From Bacteroidales bacterium (GTDB taxonomy: Bacteria > Bacteroidota > Bacteroidia > Bacteroidales > ML635J-15), in contig SLSH01000187.1 of NCBI GenBank assembly GCA_007130555.1, positions 1 to 5,876 on the forward strand: a stretch of DNA of 5,876 nt, read 5' to 3'. Below, in pieces: positions 1 through 5,255 of this stretch (the stretch's first letter is position 1; every line of letters begins with the position of its first letter). The translations under genes were made by a program, and so were the position numbers. Below the pieces are notes generated by a model. The model saw only the letters and a program-made list of their open reading frames with translations, ran no database searches and had not been told where the DNA came from.

Positions 1-524
1 ATGAATTTAAAAGCGGACTGGCAGAAGTTATTAAATATGCGGTTATATCCGATAAAGAATTATTTGATATTTTAATTAATAATAAAGAAAAGATTATTGA
101 TGTCCGCGAACCCGAATTGATGCATGAAATCGTGAAAAAATCCATACAAATAAAACATAAAATAATTGAAAAAGATCCTAAGGATAATTTTTACAGACAT
201 ATATTAAATTTCGGACATAGTTTTGGTCATGCAATTGAAATAAATTCTAATTTAAAACACGGAATGTCAATTATCAAAGGAATGAAAATTGCCTGCGATA
301 TTTCGGTAAAAAAAGAATTACTGTCAGATGCAGTTAGAAACAAAATTCAAGGACTTTTTGAACTTTACGAATACGATACCGACATTAAAATTACAGATAA
401 ACATTTTGATATAATTAAAAACGACAAAAAGAAAGACAAGGAATCAATAAATTTTGTGCTGATAAAAAATATCGCAAAACCGGAAATTGTTAATATTAGT
501 TTTGATGAATTAAAGGGGTTTTGA
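1..524 (+). CDS. aroB: 3-dehydroquinate synthase, C-terminal half (5'-truncated by window edge)
   Basis: This enzyme converts DAHP to 3-dehydroquinate, the second step of the shikimate pathway, in the cytoplasm, using NAD and a divalent metal. The reading frame is open from base 3 to the TGA at 522-524, giving 173 visible residues; family members are about 340-370 residues, so roughly the N-terminal half with the NAD-binding part lies outside the window. Visible signatures, numbered from the first full codon, are GLAEVIKY (residues 5-12, with the metal-ligand Glu8 and Lys11), the helical domain motif NFGHSFGHAIE (69-79, with His72 and His76) and KHG (His86, the other conserved metal-ligand histidine). 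An internal TTG/ATG near 117-122 falls after the GLAEVIKY motif and is not the start. No strong terminator directly follows; the next clear one is at 739-776. The assignment is secure; only the missing 5' part is unseen. Confidence 0.96.
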   Translation, partial: EFKSGLAEVIKYAVISDKELFDILINNKEKIIDVREPELMHEIVKKSIQIKHKIIEKDPKDNFYRHILNFGHSFGHAIEINSNLKHGMSIIKGMKIACDISVKKELLSDAVRNKIQGLFELYEYDTDIKITDKHFDIIKNDKKKDKESINFVLIKNIAKPEIVNISFDELKGF

Positions 525-557
525 TACGGACAGTCCGCTTATTACAATTATAACTCG

Positions 558-632
558 TACAGACAAAAAGTAAAAAAAATAGTACAATAGAAAACAAAAA
601 AAACATCTACAATAGACAAAAAAGGTGGAAAA
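558..632. repeat. Degenerate A-rich direct repeat, 25-base period
   Basis: Three A-rich units begin with TAC at 558, 583 and 608, exactly 25 bases apart. Their starts read TACAGACAAAAA, TACAATAGAAAACAAAAA and TACAATAGACAAAAAA. The second and third share a perfect TACAATAGA; the rest matches mainly through A-runs. In DNA this poor in G+C, such similarity could be low-complexity drift. The run lies just upstream of the promoter-like element at 659-666, so curved A-tract DNA that helps polymerase binding is possible but not shown. Confidence 0.35.
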
Positions 633-642
633 TGTTTTTTTT
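596..642. repeat. Perfect 11-bp A/T inverted repeat upstream of the candidate promoter
   Basis: The left arm AAAAAAAACAT (596-606) and right arm ATGTTTTTTTT (632-642) are exact reverse complements separated by 25 bases. The right arm's T8 (635-642) is also followed by ATT and then A8 (646-653), a second possible pairing. These could be a very weak terminator for the upstream aroB transcript, or simply A-tracts acting on DNA shape; the stem has almost no G-C pairs, so an RNA hairpin would be weak. Confidence 0.35.
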
Positions 643-658
643 ATTAAAAAAAATGTTT

Positions 659-666
659 TATATTTG
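659..666 (+). promoter_or_regulatory. Bacteroidota-type -7 promoter element (TATATTTG)
   Basis: TATATTTG is an exact match to the TAnnTTTG -7 consensus used by the Bacteroidota primary sigma factor. No clean -33 TTTG lies at the expected distance; only a T-rich stretch (634-642) is present. Transcription would begin near 671-674, producing either a short RNA ending at the terminator near 776 or a leader of about 135 bases for the gene at 807. Exact 6-of-6 fixed-base matches occur by chance in DNA this AT-rich, so confidence is moderate. Confidence 0.5.
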
Positions 667-671
667 CACCA

Positions 672-776
672 TATTGTTATATAAAGATGGTTGCAGGTCT
701 ATCTGCAAAAAAGTAAGATAAACTTAAAAGAACATAGAAAGAGCCATCCTGATAAAGTTGATGGCTCTTATTTTTT
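672..776 (+). ncRNA. Candidate small RNA or attenuated leader (promoter, hairpin, terminator)
   Basis: The stretch between the -7 element at 659-666 and the terminator at 739-776 has no convincing ORF but does have structure. A first hairpin pairs TTGCAG (691-696) with CTGCAA (703-708) around the six-base loop GTCTAT; the terminator hairpin follows about 30 bases later. The loop bases TCTAT (698-702) are complementary to ATAGA (734-738), just before the terminator stem, which would allow a pseudoknot. A free RNA of about 105 bases and a regulated leader for the DUF3825 gene at 807 are both compatible. I do not recognise it as a particular Rfam family. The ends are inferred, not observed. Confidence 0.4.
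739..776 (+). terminator. Intrinsic (Rho-independent) terminator
   Basis: A perfect 10-bp stem pairs AAGAGCCATC (739-748) with GATGGCTCTT (760-769) around an 11-base loop and is followed by ATTTTTT (770-776). This is the strongest stem in the intergenic region and has the classic plus-strand layout. It ends 30 bases before the start codon at 807, so it either closes an independent short RNA, ends read-through from aroB, or attenuates transcription into the downstream gene. Confidence 0.85.
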
Positions 777-806
777 ATAAAAATGTAAATTTTAAAATAA
801 ATCAAT

Positions 807-1601
807 ATGGGAAAAAAACAATTCAATTCTGAACTTTTAAAGTTCGCCTTCTTTCCCAACTATGATAGTGCTATTACTTTTTTAGCCGACACTTTGGCTG
901 ATAAAGAGGTTTGGGATTTTTCTGATAGTGCAAGAAAAAACAACAGCATTCTTAAAAACTATCTTGAATTTACTTTCAGAAAATTACAACAAGAAAATAA
1001 AATTGCATTTACATCCGACAACAAATTTGCTTGTTTCAACACAGGACTTGTTACAGAAAATTTAGAAGATATTTTTGCCTTTTTTGAAGAATATAAAAAT
1101 CCCAAAAAAGGATTTACAACGCCTTTCTGTTTTAAAGCATTTTTGAAGAAAAGTGACAATAATATTCTTCGACATTTTTCTCACTTCATACCTGATGTCG
1201 CAAACTTTTTTGACAAACCGGAATTACTTATATTCAATCCAAAATGCGATTTAATCCCTGATTTAGACCATATAATTCGCGACAATTTATCACGCTTTCC
1301 TGTACATCTTCAAGGAGCAGACGATGCCGAATTAAGAAGACAACTTGTAGGAGCAATAGATGAAGTGAAGAAAAAAGTGCGGTCTAATTATAAAATAGCC
1401 GTACCGCAATACTATGACAGTAAAATACAGTTACTATTGCCTCTTTGTTTAACATCAGGTTCACCAAATCCAGATTTGGCGTTGGTAATTCATAAGTTAA
1501 ATGACACAACTTATACTGCAAGAACTTGTTTAACTCTGAAAATGGCATACAATAACGCACGACTTATTGTAAAACCACAAAGTAATTGGCTGAAACCATA
1601 A
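807..1601 (+). CDS. DUF3825 domain-containing protein, function unknown
   Basis: A complete 264-residue protein that I recognise as a DUF3825 family member, a family without an established biochemical role. The whole chain fits the domain: an N-terminal LLKFAFFPNYDSAI segment (10-23), a basic helical stretch with LEFTFRKLQQENKIAF (53-68), FNTGLVT (77-83), DHIIRDN (154-160), the helix ELRRQLVGAIDEVKKKVR (175-192) leading into NYKIAVPQYY (194-203), the hydrophobic strand QLLLPLCLTS (208-217), and the conserved end TLKMAYNNARLIVKP (243-257) with SNWL. No signal peptide or membrane segment is seen, so it is probably cytoplasmic. The ATG at 807 is preceded by A/T-rich sequence and no Shine-Dalgarno, as usual in Bacteroidota, and nearly all conserved blocks lie downstream of it. 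A weak -7-like TAAATTTT lies at 786-793. It stands alone between housekeeping genes and converges on the NrnA-like gene. Nucleic-acid-related roles have been suggested by domain partners of this family, but nothing here demonstrates one. Confidence 0.88.
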   Translation: MGKKQFNSELLKFAFFPNYDSAITFLADTLADKEVWDFSDSARKNNSILKNYLEFTFRKLQQENKIAFTSDNKFACFNTGLVTENLEDIFAFFEEYKNPKKGFTTPFCFKAFLKKSDNNILRHFSHFIPDVANFFDKPELLIFNPKCDLIPDLDHIIRDNLSRFPVHLQGADDAELRRQLVGAIDEVKKKVRSNYKIAVPQYYDSKIQLLLPLCLTSGSPNPDLALVIHKLNDTTYTARTCLTLKMAYNNARLIVKPQSNWLKP

Positions 1602-1607
1602 GAAAAA

Positions 1608-1725
1608 CTGCCACCAACAAGGGTTTTGTGTAATGGCGGGAGAAGTCTTAAACCATAAATCTATCACTCCATTCCCGCCTCATCCACTTTTTGTAATAGA
1701 TACTTTTCATCAGGCTCTTTGGCAG
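1608..1725. repeat. Imperfect nested inverted repeat after the DUF3825 gene
   Basis: Between the convergent stop codons (1601 and 1732) lies a patch that is visibly richer in G+C than its surroundings. An inner pair GGCGGGA (1635-1641) / TCCCGCC (1673-1679) encloses 31 bases, and an outer pair CTGCCA (1608-1613) / TGGCAG (1720-1725) brackets the region. The two arms between inner and outer pairs are of unequal length (21 and 40 bases), so this is not one clean stem. It may act as a terminator between the facing genes, since a T5 run starts 8 bases after the inner stem on the plus strand, or it may be a mobile-cassette boundary or a dispersed palindromic repeat. It does not show the canonical RYYYAAC/GTRRRRY-type core sites of an integron attC. 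Confidence 0.5.
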
Positions 1726-1731
1726 ATGTGT

Positions 1732-2754
1732 TTACAATCTACGATTTAACTGTTCTTTATAATTGCTTAACAGTTTTACGAATTTTTTTACGCTTTCTTC
1801 CAGAGAAGTATTAGTTTCACCACCCGAGGCATTTTTGTGTCCGCCGCCGTTAAAATGTTTCTTTGCAAATTCTCCTGCCGAAAAATCTCCTTTGGATCTG
1901 AAAGATATTTTAATAAATTTTTCTCTTTCAATAAAAATAGCCGAAAAAATACATCCCGAGATAGATAAAGGATAATTGACAAAATTTTCGGTATCTCCGA
2001 TTTCTTCTTTAAAATTTTTGCGGTCTTTTGCCGAAATAACAATATATGCAGTTTTATATTCAGGCAAGAATGTCATCCCGTTTAATAATGCATGTCCGAG
2101 AAGCTTCATTCTGTTAAAAGAAAACTCATCATAAATTTTTGAAAAAATCATGTTTTTATCAATTCCTTTTTTAAGTAATTCGGCAACAACTTTAAAAGTA
2201 CGCGGATTTGAAGAGTTAAAACTAAAACAACCCGTATCTGTCATTATTCCCGTATAAATACAAGTTGCACAATCTTTATTGATATGCTTTTCAAATTTTG
2301 AATTTATTAAAATATCATAAATAAACTCGGCTGTTGATGAGTAGGAAATATCGGAAAATACCAGATCCGATAAGTTCTCCGGTTCGGGATGATGGTCTAT
2401 TAAAATTTTATATGCTTTTGAATTAATATAATTTTCGGACATATTCCCAAGTCGGCTGAGAGCATTAAAATCCATAGCAATAATCAAATCGGCATCCGAT
2501 AAAACATCTTTGTCTTTTTTGTTAAATACTTCGATAATATCATTATCAGGCATCCATTTTAAAAATCCGGGATAATTGCCGGGACTAATTACCCGCGGAT
2601 TTTTACCCGCATTTTTAAGTACAATATATAATGACAAAACAGAACCGATAGCATCTCCGTCTGCATTAATATGTGGAATTATAAATATTTTTTCTGCTTC
2701 GGATATTTTTAATTCAAATTCCTTTATTTTGTTTTGGAAATCTTTTATAAGCAT
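1732..2754 (-). CDS. nrnA: DHH/DHHA1 phosphoesterase, NrnA-like (nano-RNase / pAp phosphatase)
   Basis: A complete 340-residue cytoplasmic enzyme of the DHH superfamily. Studied NrnA proteins degrade 2-5-nucleotide RNAs and dephosphorylate pAp using Mn ions. The N-terminal DHH domain shows motif I HINADGDAIGS (28-38, metal ligands His28, Asp32, Asp34), motif II AMDFN (Asp95), the name-giving DHH in LIDHHPEP (118-125) and motif IV GIMTDTGCF (169-177, Asp173). The C-terminal DHHA1 domain carries the substrate-binding glycine-rich GGGHKNASGG (303-312). All expected catalytic residues are present and length agrees with the family (B. subtilis NrnA is slightly over 310 residues). The ATG at 2754 leaves about 27 residues before motif I, as is usual. 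A minus-strand -7-like element lies 23 bases upstream; the DUF721 gene ends 74 bases upstream on the same strand, so co-transcription is possible. A single-function pAp phosphatase or a pure oligoribonuclease cannot be separated from sequence alone. Confidence 0.93.
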   Translation of the reverse strand: MLIKDFQNKIKEFELKISEAEKIFIIPHINADGDAIGSVLSLYIVLKNAGKNPRVISPGNYPGFLKWMPDNDIIEVFNKKDKDVLSDADLIIAMDFNALSRLGNMSENYINSKAYKILIDHHPEPENLSDLVFSDISYSSTAEFIYDILINSKFEKHINKDCATCIYTGIMTDTGCFSFNSSNPRTFKVVAELLKKGIDKNMIFSKIYDEFSFNRMKLLGHALLNGMTFLPEYKTAYIVISAKDRKNFKEEIGDTENFVNYPLSISGCIFSAIFIEREKFIKISFRSKGDFSAGEFAKKHFNGGGHKNASGGETNTSLEESVKKFVKLLSNYKEQLNRRL

Positions 2755-2776
2755 TATTATTAATTATATTTTCAGA

Positions 2777-2784
2777 CAAAAATA
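2777..2784 (-). promoter_or_regulatory. Promoter-like -7 element for the NrnA-like gene
   Basis: Read on the minus strand this is TATTTTTG, an exact TAnnTTTG match. It sits 23 bases before the start codon at 2754, which would give a very short leader. No clear -33 TTTG is visible at the right distance, so it is a plausible but unproven internal promoter within a possible two-gene unit. Confidence 0.4.
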
Positions 2785-2828
2785 CAATTTTTTATTAAAA
2801 TCCAGTGATTTTTAGTTTTACGAAAAAA

Positions 2829-3119
2829 TTATCTTACAATAATATCATTAATAAATTCGCGACCGATATTTTGGTTAATTCTTTTTATCAATTCCGATTT
2901 AATCAGTAATATTTCATTTCGGAGTAATGCAGAATTTATGGTTACAAATAATTTATTTTGTTTAACGTAAATATTAGTTGTAGCCTTAGAAATATAATGT
3001 CCTGTAATATCTTCCCATATTTCTGTTATTTTGGCTGAATCTATTCCGTCTTCAAGTTTATTTATTTTAATAAAATCCCTGATTATTTCGGATAAGGATG
3101 TTGTATTGGATTTTCTCAT
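2829..3119 (-). CDS. DUF721 domain protein, DciA-like
   Basis: A 96-residue protein consisting almost wholly of a DUF721 domain. Visible features are the N-terminal SLSEIIRDFIKINKL helix (8-22), the family hallmark KITEIWEDITGHYISKATT (residues 30-48, with the conserved Trp35), the strand NIYVKQNKLFVTINSA (49-64), LLRNEILLIKSELIKRIN (65-82) and a C-terminal FINDIIVR. Related DciA proteins of other bacteria assist loading of the replicative DnaB helicase; Bacteroidota members are short versions like this one, and transfer of that function here is inference. The ATG at 3119 begins MRKSN, typical of the group. A minus-strand -7 element lies 27 bases upstream. The NrnA-like gene follows 74 bases downstream on the same strand. 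No signal peptide or membrane segment is present. Confidence 0.9.
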   Translation of the reverse strand: MRKSNTTSLSEIIRDFIKINKLEDGIDSAKITEIWEDITGHYISKATTNIYVKQNKLFVTINSALLRNEILLIKSELIKRINQNIGREFINDIIVR

Positions 3120-3145
3120 AATAAATAAAAGTGTAATATTGTTTA

Positions 3146-3153
3146 CAAATTTA
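3146..3153 (-). promoter_or_regulatory. Promoter-like -7 element for the DUF721 gene
   Basis: On the minus strand this reads TAAATTTG, an exact TAnnTTTG match, 27 bases before the start codon at 3119 and therefore well placed for a short leader. The identical octamer also occurs on the minus strand at 3214-3221, which would give a leader near 90 bases. No convincing -33 TTTG is seen for either. In such AT-rich DNA, chance matches are expected, and the closer site is preferred on spacing. Confidence 0.45.
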
Positions 3154-3257
3154 CGAATAAAAATGAAATTATAATAATTAACTTATAGAAATATTTTTGT
3201 TATTTGATAATTCCAAATTTATAAATATGAGTAAAATCGTAATAAGTTTTGATTTTA

Positions 3258-3290
3258 TTTTGCATAATAAAAAAAAAGCTCTATTTTGCA
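3258..3290 (+). promoter_or_regulatory. Candidate promoter of the asparagine synthetase gene
   Basis: TTTTG at 3258-3262 could serve as the -33 element, and TATTTTG at 3282-3288, one base short of the TAnnTTTG consensus, as the -7 element, with 19 bases between them. Transcription would begin near 3293-3296 and give a leader of about 25 bases before the ATG at 3321. A rival is the exact match TATTTTTG at 3192-3199, which lacks a -33 partner and would give a leader of about 115 bases. The ten-base string TATTTTGCAT occurs twice here (3256-3265 and 3282-3291). Confidence 0.4.
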
Positions 3291-3320
3291 TTTTGATTGT
3301 TAAAAATATTTTTAACCAAT

Positions 3321-5180
3321 ATGTGTGGAATAGCAGGTTTTTATGCTCACAATAATCCCGGTTTTGTCAGTAAAGACGAACTGGATTTGATGACAACCAG
3401 TATGTCGCATAGAGGACCTGATGCTTTGGGAGTTTATTATACCGATACTGTGGGATTAGGTCATCAAAGATTAAGTGTAATAGACCTTTCTAAAGATGCA
3501 AATCAACCGATGGAATCTCATTCAATGAGATATATATGTGTTTATAACGGAGAGGTTTATAATTATAAGATACTTGCAAAAGAACTCGGGATTAAATTTA
3601 AAACGGATTCGGATACGGAAGTAATTGTTGAAGCATTTGCAGAGTGGAATGTAACCTTTATTAATAAGTTAAACGGTATGTTTGCCCTGGCAATTTACGA
3701 CAAACAGGAAAATATACTTTATTTATTTCGCGACAGGATAGGAATTAAACCTATCTATTATTACTGGGACGGACAAAATTTTGCTTTCTCTTCCGAATTA
3801 AAATCATTATTAAAGATTAATTTAATTAAAAAAAACCGAAAATTAAATCCTCAGGCGATAAATGAGTTTCTTCATCTTGGATATATTCCCGAACCAAACA
3901 GTATTTATACAAATATTAAAAAATTTCCCGCAGGACATTTAGGAATAATTTCGGAAAAAGGCTTACGTTTTGAATCATACTGGAATATTGAAGGATGTAT
4001 GAGAAAGAATATGATTATTGATGAAGTTGAAGCAAAGGAAAAATTAAAAGAATTAATAGAGGAATCCGTATCAATGAGATTAATGAGCGATGTACCGTTT
4101 GGGACATTTTTAAGCGGAGGTGTTGATTCGAGCCTTGTTACTGCTGTTGCAAGCAAACATCTGAGCACAAAATTAAACACATTTTCAATCGGTTTTAAAG
4201 ATTCGAAACATAATGAAGCCGAATATGCTAAAAAAGTTGCAGAATATTTGAACACAAATCATCAGGAATACTATGTAACTGAAAATGATGCAAAAGAAAT
4301 TGTTTTTGATATGATGGATTTTTATGACGAGCCTTTTGCAGACTCTTCGGCAATTCCTACCATGATGTTATCTAAACTTGCAAAACAATCCGTAACAATG
4401 ACATTGACAGGAGACGGAGGAGACGAACTGTTTCACGGATACGGAGCATATAAATGGGCAAAAAGATTGTCAGGATTTCATGCAAGAGGTCTGAAATACT
4501 TATATAGAGGCGTTTTAGATTTAATGCCATCAAACAGATTAAACAGGGCTGCCTATTTATTCAGATATAAAAACAAAGCAAGTCTTAAAAGTCATATTTT
4601 TTCGCAAGAACAATGCTTTTTTAGTGAATCTGAAATTGCAAAATTATTGAGCCCCGATTATATCGCTGCCAACAGTCTTATGCAGGACTATGCTTGTTTT
4701 GTCCGAAAACTTACCCCGGAAGAATCGCAGGCAATTTTTGATGTCAAATATTATTTAAAAGATGATTTATTGGTGAAAATTGACAGAGCATCTATGAGAT
4801 ATGGATTGGAAACCAGGGTGCCTTTGCTTGATTACAGAATTGTAGAATTAGCACTGAATTTACATCCGACATTGAAAATATTTGAGAATACCCAAAAATA
4901 TTTACTTAAAGAAATTTTGTACGACTATATCCCCAAAGAATTCTTTGACAGACCTAAATGGGGATTTTCAATACCTTTGCAAAAATGGTTAAAGGAAGAT
5001 TTGTCTTTTTTAATTGACGACTATCTTAACGAAGAGGTAATAAATAAGTTTTCAATTGTTAATTATAAACAAGTTGAAAATCTTAAAAACAGTTTTTTTG
5101 CAGGAAAACATTTTTTTTATAACAGACTGTGGCTTTTAATAGTCTTACATAAGTTCTTATTGAAAGATGAGAATTTATGA
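3321..5180 (+). CDS. asnB: Asparagine synthetase, glutamine-hydrolysing
   Basis: A complete 619-residue cytoplasmic enzyme that makes asparagine from aspartate, glutamine and ATP. The ATG at 3321 is chosen because it places Cys at position 2 (MCGIAGF), and this Cys must become the N-terminal nucleophile of the class II glutamine amidotransferase domain; the in-frame TTG at 3297 would bury it behind eight extra residues. The glutaminase domain (about 2-210) shows SHRGPD (29-34), GHQRLSVIDL (47-56, Arg50), YNGEVYN (75-81) and Asp98. The synthetase domain (about 235-600) has the ATP pyrophosphatase loop SGGVDSS (265-271), DEPFADSSAIPT (336-347), TGDGGDELFHGY (363-374), KIDRASMRYGLETRVPLLD (486-504) and RPKWGFSIPL (544-553). 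All key residues are intact. Relatives of this type sometimes amidate other substrates, for instance in surface-polysaccharide clusters, but no glycan genes are visible here. The next gene starts 75 bases downstream with no strong terminator between, so read-through is possible. Confidence 0.95.
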   Translation: MCGIAGFYAHNNPGFVSKDELDLMTTSMSHRGPDALGVYYTDTVGLGHQRLSVIDLSKDANQPMESHSMRYICVYNGEVYNYKILAKELGIKFKTDSDTEVIVEAFAEWNVTFINKLNGMFALAIYDKQENILYLFRDRIGIKPIYYYWDGQNFAFSSELKSLLKINLIKKNRKLNPQAINEFLHLGYIPEPNSIYTNIKKFPAGHLGIISEKGLRFESYWNIEGCMRKNMIIDEVEAKEKLKELIEESVSMRLMSDVPFGTFLSGGVDSSLVTAVASKHLSTKLNTFSIGFKDSKHNEAEYAKKVAEYLNTNHQEYYVTENDAKEIVFDMMDFYDEPFADSSAIPTMMLSKLAKQSVTMTLTGDGGDELFHGYGAYKWAKRLSGFHARGLKYLYRGVLDLMPSNRLNRAAYLFRYKNKASLKSHIFSQEQCFFSESEIAKLLSPDYIAANSLMQDYACFVRKLTPEESQAIFDVKYYLKDDLLVKIDRASMRYGLETRVPLLDYRIVELALNLHPTLKIFENTQKYLLKEILYDYIPKEFFDRPKWGFSIPLQKWLKEDLSFLIDDYLNEEVINKFSIVNYKQVENLKNSFFAGKHFFYNRLWLLIVLHKFLLKDENL

Positions 5181-5255
5181 TATATTAACAGTAACAATAA
5201 TTTTAATTATAATTCAGTTTTTATTGTAAAATTCTTTAAATATTAAACATTGAAA

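Noticed and set aside
527..537. CGGAC-A-GTCCG palindrome just after aroB
   Set aside because: The one-base spacer is too short for an RNA hairpin loop, no T-run follows, and a single such palindrome is not informative.
672..720. Hairpin followed by an A-rich tail resembling a preQ1-I riboswitch
   Set aside because: The loop of six bases is too short for the class, the tail-loop pairing does not fit the known layout, and the downstream gene is not a queuosine gene.
677..859. Minus-strand 60-codon frame
   Set aside because: It runs antisense through the terminator hairpin and into the start of the DUF3825 gene, has low-complexity content and no recognisable family.
959..1159. Minus-strand frame inside the DUF3825 gene
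   Set aside because: It is a shadow of a well-supported plus-strand coding region and has no protein features of its own.
1608..1725. Integron attC site
   Set aside because: The palindromic outline is suggestive, but the canonical core-site heptamers are not present at the ends and no integrase gene is visible.
1763..2042. Two overlapping short frames (plus 1763-1975, minus 1788-2042) within the NrnA-like gene
   Set aside because: Both are out-of-frame shadows of the DHHA1 domain region, which carries clear family motifs in the chosen frame.
2576..2815. Plus-strand 79-codon frame
   Set aside because: It is antisense to the N-terminal DHH domain and runs into the A/T-rich gap; no family resemblance.
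3905..4255. Minus-strand 116-codon frame inside asnB
   Set aside because: It lies antisense to the ATP-binding loop region of asparagine synthetase and is explained by that gene's codon pattern.
5194..5227. Weak hairpin ACAATAA/TTATTGT after asnB as a terminator
   Set aside because: The 7-bp stem has a single G-C pair and a 20-base loop and is not followed by a T-run, so it is not a credible intrinsic terminator.
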